Shown: positions 43,858 through 52,795, numbered from the stretch's first letter. The stretch: DNA of 64,000 nt from CAMDPA01 sp965223035 (GCA_965223035.1 OZ244980.1:5456001-5520000), one strand, 5' to 3'. The notes: a model not told the origin generated them from the sequence alone. Translations and numbers: made by a program.

Positions 43858-44589
43858 CTAGCGCTGGGAGGACAGCACCACGGACAGCATGTTGGCGCCG
43901 AGGCGCGCAGCAGCGGCATCGTCCAAATTCCAGGCCCGCAGCTGGTAGTCCTTCACCGTGCACAAGGCGGTGCGGTCGCGATCGATCAGCTTGGCGATGG
44001 TCGCCGCCGCCGCCTCCTGCAGTCGTTCGCGCGGCACCACCTCACTGACTAGCCCCAGCGCATGGGCCTGCGCGCCACTGATCTGCTCTTGAGTCAACAC
44101 CATGTGCATCAGCCGCTTGTAGGGCAGCTTCTGTAACACGGCCGACATGGCCAGCGTTGGCGGAAGATTTTGGGCCATCTCGGTGAACGCGAATCGCGCC
44201 TCTTCGGCGGCAATTGCCAAATCGCACACGCCCACGAACGCCGAGCCGAAGCCGAGCGCCGGACCCTGCACGATGGCCAATACCGGTACGTCGGTGGCGC
44301 GCACATCGGCATAAAGCGACAGGATTTTGTCGGTGACCTCAGATCGGATACCAAGCGCATCGGCCGGGGGCGGCCCTTCCCCTGGAGCGCGGCCGAGACA
44401 GAACGCCTCGCCCTGCGCGCGCACGACGACCAACTTGACCGCAGCCCGACATCCCGCATCGCGAATCGCACGGCCGAGCGTGGCGATCTCACCCGACGTC
44501 AACCGATTGCCGGATTGTGGCCGGCCAAGCTCGACCGTGGCCACGGCACGTTCGCCATCAAAGTCAAGGGTGAAGGGTTGCTCGGACAT
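43858..44589 (-). CDS. Enoyl-CoA hydratase/isomerase family protein
   Basis: 243 aa, the crotonase fold. Seen: VELGRPQSGNRLTSGEI at the start, VVVRAQGEAFCLGRAPGEG (oxyanion region), VLAIVQGPALGFGSAFVGVC and ARFAFTEMAQNLPPTLAMSA. The usual Glu of the second catalytic position is not obvious, so it may be an isomerase or a hydrolase relative. Start ATG 44589, with CGAGAGGCGC upstream. Same strand as the FG-GAP gene but 113 bp apart. Confidence 0.85.
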   Translation of the reverse strand: MSEQPFTLDFDGERAVATVELGRPQSGNRLTSGEIATLGRAIRDAGCRAAVKLVVVRAQGEAFCLGRAPGEGPPPADALGIRSEVTDKILSLYADVRATDVPVLAIVQGPALGFGSAFVGVCDLAIAAEEARFAFTEMAQNLPPTLAMSAVLQKLPYKRLMHMVLTQEQISGAQAHALGLVSEVVPRERLQEAAAATIAKLIDRDRTALCTVKDYQLRAWNLDDAAAARLGANMLSVVLSSQR

Positions 44590-44820
44590 CGACTGCGCCT
44601 CTCGTTCGGATCATTGGCTGGCTTTCGCCCGGCGAGAGGATAGTCGATCCAACGGCAATCGACCACGACTCGCGGCCAACGCGGCGCCGGCCTCAAAACC
44701 TACGTCGATGTCGCATCTATAACGTTGCAGTGTGGTCCCAGGCCCGCAATGACGCAGGTCGCGTGAGTGCTGACCCTGTTTCGCCGGGATGGCCGCGGAG
44801 GGGCGTGCGAGATCACGCGA

Positions 44821-45162
44821 TCAGGGCGCGAGCCTGTCGGCAATGGCTGCAGGTGGTCCGATGTCGGCATGTGGCAATGCATTGGTCTCGACAGTCACGG
44901 CATAGACGGCAGCAAACGCGGCAAGCCAAGCTGCAAGTAAAAATGACAGCGAAACCTTGTGCTGGCGCGCGAAGTCGCGCAAGGCGCCCTGCCACCGGCT
45001 GGCCGGTCTCCAAGCGAACGTTGCGCCGCGCGTCGCATGAGATCGGGGTGCGCCTGCGATCAGCTCGGCCGGGGTCGGCTGTGTTTCCAATGCCCGCTTG
45101 GCTTGGCTCAACACGTCTTGCAGGTGTGCGAGCTTTTGATCGGTCCGCGAGATCTGATGCAT
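44821..45162 (-). CDS. Small protein with one transmembrane segment
   Basis: 113 aa from ATG 45162, which has GAGGTGAAG just in front; the frame upstream lacks such a site. The first half (LAHLQDVLSQAKRALETQ) is helical and polar. A C-terminal hydrophobic helix is clear (SLSFLLAAWLAAFAAVYAV). I recognise no family. It is read divergently from der across an AT-rich 320-bp gap. Confidence 0.6.
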   Translation of the reverse strand: MHQISRTDQKLAHLQDVLSQAKRALETQPTPAELIAGAPRSHATRGATFAWRPASRWQGALRDFARQHKVSLSFLLAAWLAAFAAVYAVTVETNALPHADIGPPAAIADRLAP

Positions 45163-45240
45163 CTTCACCTCTACCCCATCACTGCGCTGTCTTCGCACGC
45201 CCGTTAGGCATCAAGTGATAGTTTTGAATGCTCTTATGAC

Positions 45241-45312
45241 CAACAATATTTTGCCTTTAACTGGTCTATTGTTGTGCAAAAGAGAACTGTGAAAGTTGCG
45301 GTATTGCAACTT
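45241..45312 (+). promoter_or_regulatory. AT-rich tract with H-type pseudoknot and hairpin upstream of der
   Basis: CAACAATA (45241-45248) pairs with TATTGTTG (45267-45274), and TTTTGC (45249-45254), inside that loop, pairs with GCAAAA (45276-45281): crossing helices, hence a pseudoknot. AAGTTGC (45293-45299)/GCAACTT (45306-45312) is a separate hairpin. The whole 45205-45385 stretch is much more AT-rich than its surroundings. No match to a named riboswitch. Confidence 0.45.
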
Positions 45313-45484
45313 GTTTATAGCTCTACTTACAAAGATGGTTTATATTCGGATAGTTCTGTGGAAAATTTGATCACCGCGGCATTCGGCTTGGCTGTTGTGG
45401 ATTTCTGATTCGTTCGCGGTGCGGTCGCCCGATCGCCGGATCGCGCCAGTTGCAGCATCGCCGTCGACGGCTTATGTCGTCGGC

Positions 45485-46888
45485 ATGACGACTCCCCCGG
45501 CCATCGTTATCATCGGTCGTCCCAACGTGGGAAAATCGACCCTGTTCAACCGCCTCGTTGGCCGGCGGCAGGCGCTGGTGTCCGATCTGCCGGGATTGAC
45601 GCGCGATCGCCGCGAGGGCCGAACCCAGTTGGCTGGCCGCGACGCAGTGGTGGTCGACACCGCAGGGCTAGAAGAGGCGGCCGCGGGCACGGTGCCGGCG
45701 CGCATGCGCGACCAGTCGGAACGGGCGATGGCGACAGCCGACGTGATCCTGTTCGTGATCGATGCCCGCGAAGGCGTCGTCCCGGCCGATGCCGCCTTCG
45801 CCCGGTTGGCACTGGCGCATGGACGGCCAACCATCCTGATCGCCAACAAATGCGAGGGACGACGTGGCCTCGATGGCATGTACGAAGCCTACGCGCTGGG
45901 TCTCGGCGATCCAGTGCCGATCTCGGCCGAACACGGCGAGGGGCTTGCCGATTTGGTAACAGAGATTGAAGCGGCCTTGGGTTTGCCGCCGCCGGCCGAC
46001 ACCGTCGCCATCGACAATGCCGAGCCGGACGAGACGTCGGCCGACGATGGCCCAACGTCCGAGGCGGTGACCGTCACGCGGCCGTTGCGGGTTGCCATTG
46101 TGGGTCGGCCGAACGTGGGCAAATCCACGTTGGTCAATGCCCTGCTCGGCGAGGAGCGGATGTTGACCGGCCCGGAGCCCGGCCTGACCCGTGATGCGGT
46201 GGCAAGCGCGTTCAACTGGAAGGGCCGCGCACTTCGCCTTCACGACACCGCCGGATTGCGGCGCAAGTCACGCGTCACGGAGCAGGCGGAGAAGCTCGGC
46301 ACCGGCGACACGATTCGTGCCATCAGATTCGCGGAGGTGGTGGTTTTATTGATTGACGCCGAACGCCCGTTCGAGCACCAGGACCTGACCATCGGCGAGC
46401 TGGTGGAGGACGCCGGCCGAGCCATCGTCATCGCCGTCAACAAGTGGGACTTGGTGACGGAAAAGCAGAGGACGATCAAGGCGATGCGGGAGACGGTCGG
46501 CAACAGCCTGGCGCAGATCAAAGGCGTCCCCTTGGTGCCTATATCCGCGCTTGGCGAACGCGGCCTCGAGCAATTGATGTGCGCTGTTTTCGAGGCCAAC
46601 GCGACCTGGAGCAAGCGGGTGCCGACGAGCGAACTCAATCGCTGGCTACAACAGGCGATGCAGCGTCATGCACCACCGACCTCGCGCGGGCGACGAATCA
46701 GGGTTCGCTTCATTACCCAACCGTCGACCCGGCCGCCAACCTTCGTCGGCTTCTGCCAGCGCGCCGAAGCCGTCCCAGCCACCTATAAGCGCTATCTGAT
46801 CAATAGCTTGCGTGACACCTTCAAGCTTGCCGGCGTGCCCATCCGGCTGAGTTTCCGCAAGGGTAAGAACCCGTTCGCTGCACACTGA
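45485..46888 (+). CDS. der: Ribosome biogenesis GTPase Der (EngA)
   Basis: 467 aa from ATG 45485; frame is open upstream but family sequence starts here. Two tandem GTPase domains: GRPNVGKSTLFNRL, DTAGLEEAA and NKCEG, then GRPNVGKSTLVNALL, DTAGLRRKS and NKWD. A KH-like end follows (TRPPTFVGFCQRAEAVPATY). Der acts in 50S assembly. The acidic linker between G domains is long. Expressed behind the AT-rich structured leader described above. Confidence 0.95.
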   Translation: MTTPPAIVIIGRPNVGKSTLFNRLVGRRQALVSDLPGLTRDRREGRTQLAGRDAVVVDTAGLEEAAAGTVPARMRDQSERAMATADVILFVIDAREGVVPADAAFARLALAHGRPTILIANKCEGRRGLDGMYEAYALGLGDPVPISAEHGEGLADLVTEIEAALGLPPPADTVAIDNAEPDETSADDGPTSEAVTVTRPLRVAIVGRPNVGKSTLVNALLGEERMLTGPEPGLTRDAVASAFNWKGRALRLHDTAGLRRKSRVTEQAEKLGTGDTIRAIRFAEVVVLLIDAERPFEHQDLTIGELVEDAGRAIVIAVNKWDLVTEKQRTIKAMRETVGNSLAQIKGVPLVPISALGERGLEQLMCAVFEANATWSKRVPTSELNRWLQQAMQRHAPPTSRGRRIRVRFITQPSTRPPTFVGFCQRAEAVPATYKRYLINSLRDTFKLAGVPIRLSFRKGKNPFAAH

Positions 46889-46955
46889 CAGTGGGCGCCA
46901 CGAATTAACCTTGTGGCCGCGTTAGCTTGGCGTTGCGCGCGTCTCACAGTAACTC

Positions 46956-47022
46956 TAGATCATCTATGTGCGTTAAATTGGAACCGGCATTGCGGTTGCA
47001 ATTTAAGGCGGATAGATGATCG
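46956..47022. repeat. CTAG-type repeat, module B
   Basis: TAGATCATCTATGTGCGTTA with inverse GCAATTTAAGGCGGATAGAT: diverged module B beginning at the CTAG end. A hybrid repeat follows 45 bases on. Confidence 0.8.
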
Positions 47023-47066
47023 CTGTGAAAAAGCTGATCGCCCCGAAAGGGTCCTCAAGCACGCGC

Positions 47067-47126
47067 TAGATCATCGCGCCTTTAATCGGGATCGTTCCGA
47101 TTCCGATTAAGGGCAGGTTGCTCTAG
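47067..47126. repeat. CTAG-type repeat, hybrid B-left/A-right
   Basis: Begins TAGATCATCGCGCCTTTAAT and ends AAGGGCAGGTTGCTCTAG: same hybrid type as at 3304-3363. It lies 57 bases before the small secreted protein. Confidence 0.88.
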
Positions 47127-47183
47127 CCGGTAGGACAGGCAAAACGTTGCTCTGGTGCATTGGTTTTAGAAGGTCAAAACCTG

Positions 47184-47552
47184 ATGGTTATCGCGAATAT
47201 GATAAGCACTTCCGGCGGGCTGATCGCTTGCGGCCGCGGACGGGCGGCGCTGTTGGTCGGCGCGCTTTTGTTCGCCATGTGCGCCATCGCACCGACACCG
47301 GCCGAGGCGGTGTCCGCGAAGGTGCGCAAGGCCTGCAAATGGGACTACAAGCGGCTATGCCCGAGCTACAAGGTCAACAGCGCCAGCATGCGGGCCTGCA
47401 TGCGGGCCAAGGGCGGCGAGATATCATCCCGCTGCATCAATGCCTTGATCGATTCCGGCGAGATTTCTCGAAGTTATAGGAGCAGCCGGCGCAGCAGTCG
47501 CCGGAGCAGTCGCCGGAGCCGCAGCCGCAGCCGCAGCCGTCGCCGTTACTGA
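47184..47552 (+). CDS. Small secreted Cys-rich protein with SR-repeat tail
   Basis: About 122 aa from ATG 47184. A signal-peptide-like helix (AALLVGALLFAMCAIAPTPA, then EA) leads to a domain with paired Cys (VRKACKWDYKRLCPSY, SASMRACMRAKGGEISSRCI), the pattern of a short cysteine-rich repeat found in secreted alphaproteobacterial proteins. The last 28 residues are almost only Ser and Arg (SRSYRSSRRSSRRSSRRSRS). TTG 47160 or ATG 47199 could also start it. Function unknown. Confidence 0.72.
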   Translation: MVIANMISTSGGLIACGRGRAALLVGALLFAMCAIAPTPAEAVSAKVRKACKWDYKRLCPSYKVNSASMRACMRAKGGEISSRCINALIDSGEISRSYRSSRRSSRRSSRRSRSRSRSRRRY

Positions 47553-47655
47553 GGTTACCGCGCGGGCCGCTTGCCGAAGGCGTTGGCCAAGGCGGGTGGC
47601 TCGGCACCACGTGTGACCATTTTCAAGGTGTGGTGATCATACGATTGCCATGAGA

Positions 47656-48684
47656 TCATCCGTGCTGAGCCGACCCGTCGGCACGCCAGACCAGCATCTG
47701 CGTCGCCGGTTGCGCGGCTTCGAACCCCTGCGCCAGCAGTTGGCCGGTATTGGCGTCGGCGACCATGGCCAGCCGCGTGAGCTTGTTGAGCACCGGATAC
47801 CTCAGCCACGGCATCGACGGGTCCATCTCGATGGCGGCGATCTGGCGCATCATCGCCAGCCGACCGGGACTATCGATGCCGCGGGGTCGCGCGGCGGTGT
47901 CGAGTTCCAGCCAATGATTGACGGCCGCGGCCGGCCCCGCGCAAAGCCGAGCGTCGTGCTCGCTGCGCTCGATCACACAGGCCTGGTCGGCGGCGATGCC
48001 CGCCAGCGAAAAGGTGGCCGGGGTGGCGAGCGGCGTCGTCGCCAGCATCGCTTTGGCGGCGGCGAAATCGGCCGCGGTCTCGAACACGGCGCGCAGCAGA
48101 TGCAACGGTGCGATATGCGGCGAGCGCCAGACGCGACGACGGTTGGCCAGCCAATCGGCGGGATAAAGCCCGCCGGCCAACCGGCGCATCGGCGCCTGAT
48201 TGAGCGCGGCCGCGAACCGGCCGGGGGCCACGCCTTGCGGGACGCCAGTGAAGCCGGGCCAGGTCAAACTCAAAAAGCGGCCGCGATCGCAGGCGACGTC
48301 GGCCGCGATCACATAGCGCCCCAGCCCGGGGGTGACCCAGTCGAGGGCGCGCATCAGCCGCGCCGAAGCGCCGTCCGGCGCCGGGCCGACGCTGACACTG
48401 CAGCCCCACTCGTAGTTGACCGACAAGAAGTAGACGCCAGGGCGGGCCAGCCGCTCGGCCAGGCGATCGATCTCCGGCAGGTGGGCGTTCTCCCATTTGG
48501 CCAGCCACCGCCGGGAGACGGCATCAAGCCCCCGCAACAGGCCGCGCGGCACGTGCCGCGTCGCCGTATCGATCAAGGCGTGCGCGCGCGGCAGATCCGC
48601 CTCCAAGGTCTCGATCGGAAAGTCCGGACCAACCGCGACCACGGGAATGGCCGGCAAATCGGTGCTGGTGGCGCGCTGCTGCAT
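47656..48684 (-). CDS. NTN-hydrolase-like protein (penicillin acyltransferase/C45 type)
   Basis: 342 aa. The middle shows EWGCSVSVGPAPDGASARLM-RALDW: a Cys followed by Ser, a loop and an Arg-x-Leu-Asp-Trp segment like the C45/acyl-CoA:6-APA acyltransferase family, whose N-terminal Cys becomes the nucleophile after self-cleavage. Later parts (SLTWPGFTGVPQGVAPGRFA, SLAGIAADQACVIERSE) fit that fold. If so, it cuts itself after Gly-93-like position. Substrate unknown. Transcribed away from the tRNA-Leu(CAG) region; its upstream gap holds a family P repeat. Confidence 0.65.
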   Translation of the reverse strand: MQQRATSTDLPAIPVVAVGPDFPIETLEADLPRAHALIDTATRHVPRGLLRGLDAVSRRWLAKWENAHLPEIDRLAERLARPGVYFLSVNYEWGCSVSVGPAPDGASARLMRALDWVTPGLGRYVIAADVACDRGRFLSLTWPGFTGVPQGVAPGRFAAALNQAPMRRLAGGLYPADWLANRRRVWRSPHIAPLHLLRAVFETAADFAAAKAMLATTPLATPATFSLAGIAADQACVIERSEHDARLCAGPAAAVNHWLELDTAARPRGIDSPGRLAMMRQIAAIEMDPSMPWLRYPVLNKLTRLAMVADANTGQLLAQGFEAAQPATQMLVWRADGSAQHG

Positions 48685-48734
48685 GATTTGTCCTCGCGCC
48701 CCGGTCTTAATTCATTTCCGCTCGTGGTAGAATC

Positions 48735-48897
48735 GCCGTGCCGGCCCGCTCCCCCGCACCCTTTCCCTTACTGGGCCACCCCTTATTGGGCCACCCCTTA
48801 TTGGGACACCCCTTATTGGGACACCCAGACCATCATGCCATCGGGTGGCCAGTGGAGGAACGGGGTGGGGGAGCGGAATGGTTCCAGCTCACACTGA
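48735..48897 (-). repeat. GC-rich repeat (family P), reverse copy with internal tandem expansion
   Basis: Left: GGTAGAATCGCCGTGCCGGC; right: AATGGTTCCAGCTCACA. The middle is four 15-bp units (48768-48827), two TTA(C/T)TGGGCCACCCC and two TTATTGGGACACCC(C/A), so one arm of the palindrome has been amplified. Confidence 0.75.
48768..48827. repeat. Four 15-bp tandem repeats
   Basis: Units TTACTGGGCCACCCC, TTATTGGGCCACCCC, TTATTGGGACACCCC and TTATTGGGACACCCA. Adjacent units differ by one base each, a trail of stepwise duplication. Confidence 0.93.
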
Positions 48898-49041
48898 CAT
48901 GATCTAGCACAAGCGGCGGCGGCGCCGAAACAGCCGCGCATTCTTGACATCTCGCCCCGCGCGCTCTAACTCGACGGGCTCTAGACCGTGTCCGCCTGAG
49001 GCGGATGAGCCTTGCCGGCTCGCTCGCACCGACACGCTCTA

Positions 49042-49128
<87 letters not shown>

Positions 49129-49251
49129 GCATTTCCTATAATCCCAGCATTCAGCGGCTGGCATGATGTCCGCCCTGGGCGGATCAGGCTTGCCGGGCCG
49201 CTGTCCCCGGTTGGCCACGCCAGCGGTACATAACGCGTGGGCAAACTATAC

Positions 49252-49716
49252 CTACCCCTCAAGATCTCTCAGGTCGCAGGATGTTAAACAATCGTAGGTG
49301 TCGCAATAGACCCTGGCCACGGTCGCCACACATGCGTACACGTCGTGCCGGGTCCCTTCGTGTTCAACTTCTAGACCTCCGACCGGATCACCCCACCGAG
49401 ACATGCCAAACTTGCCCGCTCCCCACACCGCGGGGGGTCGATCCGTGTCGTCACCGGCCTTAAAGGGTATCCGATGAGACCGATTTGTCTCGAGGTGTTT
49501 TGCCCCGTTGCACACGCTCCTGACAATCTCGAATTGGCTGTCACACAGTTCGCGGATGGTGTTTTCGATTTTCATTACCCCCGCTTTACGAAGGTGATCC
49601 TTGACGTGAAATAAAGTAATGCACGCAAGATACGCATACCGACGCGATCTGCGATCTTTGCGAAATTCGTAGATTGTTGGCAGCACTATCTCCGTCATGT
49701 AATCAGCAGGTGTCAT
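49252..49716 (-). CDS. Hypothetical protein of unknown family
   Basis: 154 aa. Helical N-terminal half (IVLPTIYEFRKDRRSRRYAY, then LACITLFHVKDHLRKAG) and a C-terminal part with several Cys. I do not recognise it; the helical start loosely recalls HEPN-like proteins, without firm motifs. Base use is more AT-rich than the housekeeping genes. It lies between tRNA-Leu(CAG) and a 76-codon frame 16 bp upstream that may form an operon with it; this could be a small acquired island. Confidence 0.55.
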   Translation of the reverse strand: MTPADYMTEIVLPTIYEFRKDRRSRRYAYLACITLFHVKDHLRKAGVMKIENTIRELCDSQFEIVRSVCNGAKHLETNRSHRIPFKAGDDTDRPPAVWGAGKFGMSRWGDPVGGLEVEHEGTRHDVYACVATVARVYCDTYDCLTSCDLRDLEG

Positions 49717-49732
49717 CGTATCGCGCTCTTCT

Positions 49733-49963
49733 TTAGGACATGCGGCAAATGAAGTGTAGCAAACTCAACGCAAATGGGGCGACTCGATGTTCGGCAACGG
49801 CGTTGTAGAGAGGATTGACCTGTTTCGTGGTATTTTTCCGTGTAGAATATAGCTTCGGCTTAGGTCCAAGCTTGCGCTTTATGGCCATTCCGTGTCCAGG
49901 GGAGCCGCGGTAATCACTGGCGTTGCGCTGTGTTCGCGGGCGCTTGCCGATTTTCGTCGCCAT
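49733..49963 (-). CDS. Short basic hypothetical protein
   Basis: 76 aa, Lys/Arg-rich (MATKIGKRPRTQRNASDYRG, then KRKLGPKPKLYSTRKNTTKQ). Its stop is 16 bases before the next start on this strand. No ribosome site is visible. It may be a fragment. Confidence 0.35.
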   Translation of the reverse strand: MATKIGKRPRTQRNASDYRGSPGHGMAIKRKLGPKPKLYSTRKNTTKQVNPLYNAVAEHRVAPFALSLLHFICRMS

Positions 49964-50083
49964 TGAAGCTGGCGGCTTTAGGCAGTGGTCGAAGTATTTC
50001 CGATGTCATGCTTTGACGGCGAATGGCTTCAGCGCTGGCGTCTATCTCATGGCGGGGATGCATCGCAGAGCACGCTGGCCCTC

Positions 50084-50165
50084 TAGATCATCGCGCCTTA
50101 AAGTGTAGAGCAACCTGCCTTTAATCGGGATCGTTCCGATTCCGATTAAAGGCAGGTTGCTCTAG
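50084..50165. repeat. CTAG-type repeat (B-left stub plus full module A)
   Basis: TAGATCATCGCGCCTTAAAG, then TAGAGCAACCTGCC to GGCAGGTTGCTCTAG; almost identical to the copy at 26603-26686. Confidence 0.9.
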
Positions 50166-50204
50166 GGCCATCGGATTTGCTCGTCATGTCAGTGAGCAAG
50201 TGAA

Positions 50205-50423
50205 ATGGACTTCAAGGATCAAATCGAACGCATCGTGAAAGAACTTCCGCCCGGATGTGAGCTTTTCATACCCGAGGAAGTCTCTGCCGATATTGGCGTT
50301 AAAGATAGCGAATTGGATCAGATCTCCCAGAACAACGGCTGCCATACTGGCTTTGCGCAATCGTTCGAATTGACTCCAGATGAGCCGCGCATTCGGATCA
50401 TGAGAGATAAATCAAAGGCATAA
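50205..50423 (+). CDS. Hypothetical small acidic protein
   Basis: 72 aa (MDFKDQIERIVKELPPGCEL, then FIPEEVSADIGVKDSELDQI). No known family; composition is protein-like and acidic. Start ATG 50205; only a weak ribosome site (GAGCAAG). It lies between a CTAG-type repeat and the porin gene, alone. Confidence 0.45.
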   Translation: MDFKDQIERIVKELPPGCELFIPEEVSADIGVKDSELDQISQNNGCHTGFAQSFELTPDEPRIRIMRDKSKA

Positions 50424-50580
50424 ACGTGCCAAAGTCCGCGTCTGCCCGGGCGCGGGATTTGGGTTCCTTTTCCTGTTGCTGTCGCTTAATGTAGTCGCTC
50501 GTGCCGACTGACGGATAACGTACGGTTTTGGATGGCCAGGTGGGCGAGCCGAACGGCACCCCACCCCACCCTACGCCCCC

Positions 50581-52026
50581 CTAAAGCAAGCTCGCCATGT
50601 AGGTGAGAACGGCGCGGAAGCGCGGTTGCTGGCGACGCAGGCGCGGATGGTCCGGCATGGTCATCAGCGCATAATAAAGCTGCAGGCGAACGTTCTCGAA
50701 CCTGGCCAGCTTGGGTTGATAGTCGAGCTTGAGGTCCAGTTCGCTGCGATCGGGAAGCGGCGCACGCGACACCCCGTCGGCGGCGTCGCGGCCTACGCCG
50801 TAGCCGATCTGAAACTTCAAGCCTTGGGTGATCAGTTCGGAGAAATCATAGGCCACGCTCACCGTCGCCGCGCGTTCGCCGGCGCGCTCGAAATCCGCCT
50901 GGTCGAGGTCGGTGAACACCGGAAAGGCGCCGAACGGACTGAGGATCGGGGCATCGTCGGCATTTTTTGAAACCGCGGCGGTTAACGTCAAGCGACCGCG
51001 GCTGAAGACCAACCGCGCCGAGACTTGTGAGGTGTGGTAAGGGGCACCCGCCAGCAGTTGCTGGCCGACCGTGCGCTGATCCGTGTAATTGATGCCGAAC
51101 CGGTAGGACAGGCCGTAGCTGCTCAACGGCAACAGCCAATCGAGTTCGGCATAGGTCGTGCTCAACACGTCGGGCGTCCAATGGTTGATCGCGCCCACGG
51201 TTAGCCCTTGGAGGGGTTTTAGCCGCAGGCCGTTGATCAGCAGGCCGCGGTTGGCCGTGACCTTGAGGCCGCGGGAGAACGGCTGGAACGTGCTCGTGTC
51301 TCTCGGCTTGAAGCGCCACAGAAAGCCGCTTTGAAACCTGATCGCGTCAAACAGATGCTTGCGCGACGCTATGACGGCACCTTCGAATGTGATCGGGATC
51401 ATGCGGTTGTCGTGCGCATTGACATACGCGGTGTTCAACTGCTGCCGGCCGAGTGTCAGCTCGTGTCCCAACAGGCGCATGCGCGCGTAGGCGAGTTTGG
51501 GCGTCGTGATCTGGCCTTGCGCGTTGGTCAGCAGCAACGTACCTGCTTCGCCCTTCGGCGCGGACAGAGGCTGCGACGTCGCTACGGCACCACCGAGTTG
51601 AAACCGACCGTCAACAAGGCCGGACTCGTACCAGAGCACCGGGCCTCCCGCCCATGCCTGGGATCGCGTGCCATCGAAGTTGTTTTGATTGAAGTAATAG
51701 GTCCGCGCGTAAAGGCGCAGCTCGGTGTCGCGAATAAACGGTCTTGTTTGGTCCAAGCGTCGCTTGAGTTGCTGAAGCAGGACGGGGCGTTCGAACGCGT
51801 CCACGGGCGCCACCTCCGGCACGGGCACGCGCGGCCCGCTTGGCAAGGCTTCAGTTCGCAATGCAAGCTCGCCGAAGGGAGAGTACTTTTCAGCGGCGTT
51901 GGAGGGGATCCGCTCGGGCTCGCTATGCGGCTCGGCGCGCGCCATTGATGCCGCAACGGCCACGGCAAAGCTCATCAGCATCGCCACGATCGACGTTGTG
52001 AAGCTGTGTAGTCGCCACACCGGCAT
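50581..52026 (-). CDS. OprD-like outer-membrane porin
   Basis: 481 aa from ATG 52026, with GGTGG upstream; the frame extends to 52299 without family support. Signal peptide (FTTSIVAMLMSFAVAVAASM, then ARA). Beta-barrel pattern of alternating hydrophobic residues, ending on a hydrophobic residue (LTYMASLL). Segments DTELRLYARTYYFNQNNFDG, AWAGGPVLWYESGLVDGRFQ and AYARMRLLGHELTLGRQQLN resemble the OprD specific-channel family. It likely admits small solutes; which ones is unknown. Confidence 0.78.
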   Translation of the reverse strand: MPVWRLHSFTTSIVAMLMSFAVAVAASMARAEPHSEPERIPSNAAEKYSPFGELALRTEALPSGPRVPVPEVAPVDAFERPVLLQQLKRRLDQTRPFIRDTELRLYARTYYFNQNNFDGTRSQAWAGGPVLWYESGLVDGRFQLGGAVATSQPLSAPKGEAGTLLLTNAQGQITTPKLAYARMRLLGHELTLGRQQLNTAYVNAHDNRMIPITFEGAVIASRKHLFDAIRFQSGFLWRFKPRDTSTFQPFSRGLKVTANRGLLINGLRLKPLQGLTVGAINHWTPDVLSTTYAELDWLLPLSSYGLSYRFGINYTDQRTVGQQLLAGAPYHTSQVSARLVFSRGRLTLTAAVSKNADDAPILSPFGAFPVFTDLDQADFERAGERAATVSVAYDFSELITQGLKFQIGYGVGRDAADGVSRAPLPDRSELDLKLDYQPKLARFENVRLQLYYALMTMPDHPRLRRQQPRFRAVLTYMASLL

Positions 52027-52477
52027 CTGCCACCATGGTTGTTTTGATGCGACGCACGCACTTCGACGACGGCCAGGACGGTGAACCCTGTTGAAGCGCT
52101 CGCACACGCAGCGCATGCGGCGATCCCAGCGAATCACGGTGTTCACGAGCGGACTATAACCCGAAAGTTGCGCTTGTCCCCGCAACGTCTGGGTTCGGCA
52201 AACAACACAGCCATGCTGAAGCTGACCATCGATGCCGGCACAAAACCTGATTGAGACGTGCTCACCGCGGCAAGCTGTGGCGGCGGGTTCAGCGGTCATG
52301 GAGGGTCAGGTTGTGGCGCGCCGGCGACGTCCGCGGCCAGGCCGGGCGTGATGGTCGCGATGCGGGGCGGGTGGGCGCGCGGCCAAACGTTGCCCCACGC
52401 CTGTCAGCCCGACAGCGACCGATCGCCCGTGCGGACGCGACATACAGCTACGCGGCGATGCAGATGCGTCGGCAGAT

Positions 52478-52795
52478 CTACTCGGCCGCCGTTACGATCT
52501 GGTCGATGGCATTATCGACGATCACCGGTGTCTCGAAGTAGCTGATCTCGGGCGTGGCCCCATAGCGCTGTTGAATCATGGTTTTCCAAGCATCGTCGTA
52601 GGCGGCTTCCGCCGCAGCGCGATCGCGCCACAGATAACAGCCGCCGCCGGTCATGCTCTCAGCATCGAACAGGTAGTATTTTCGCACGAGCCCGTCGAGA
52701 GCTTGGTATTTCGGCGCCGAGCCTTCAAACAGCGTGCGGGCCTGCTGTGATGTCGTGCCGGCTGGCAGCGGAAAGCGGACGATAGCGGTAATCAT
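52478..52795 (-). CDS. YdhR-like small monooxygenase-fold protein
   Basis: About 105 aa from ATG 52795 (MITAIVRFPLPAGTTSQQAR), with GGAG 8 bases upstream; ATG 52804 is the alternative. Dimeric alpha-beta barrel fold; the segment LVRKYYLFDAESMTGGGCYL matches YdhR-type proteins. Activity unproven in most members. Downstream of the selenoprotein gene on the same strand, 164 bp away. Confidence 0.75.
   Translation of the reverse strand: MITAIVRFPLPAGTTSQQARTLFEGSAPKYQALDGLVRKYYLFDAESMTGGGCYLWRDRAAAEAAYDDAWKTMIQQRYGATPEISYFETPVIVDNAIDQIVTAAE

Noticed and set aside
48768..48827. CRISPR array
   Set aside because: Four 15-bp units are direct tandem repeats without spacers, and no cas genes are present.
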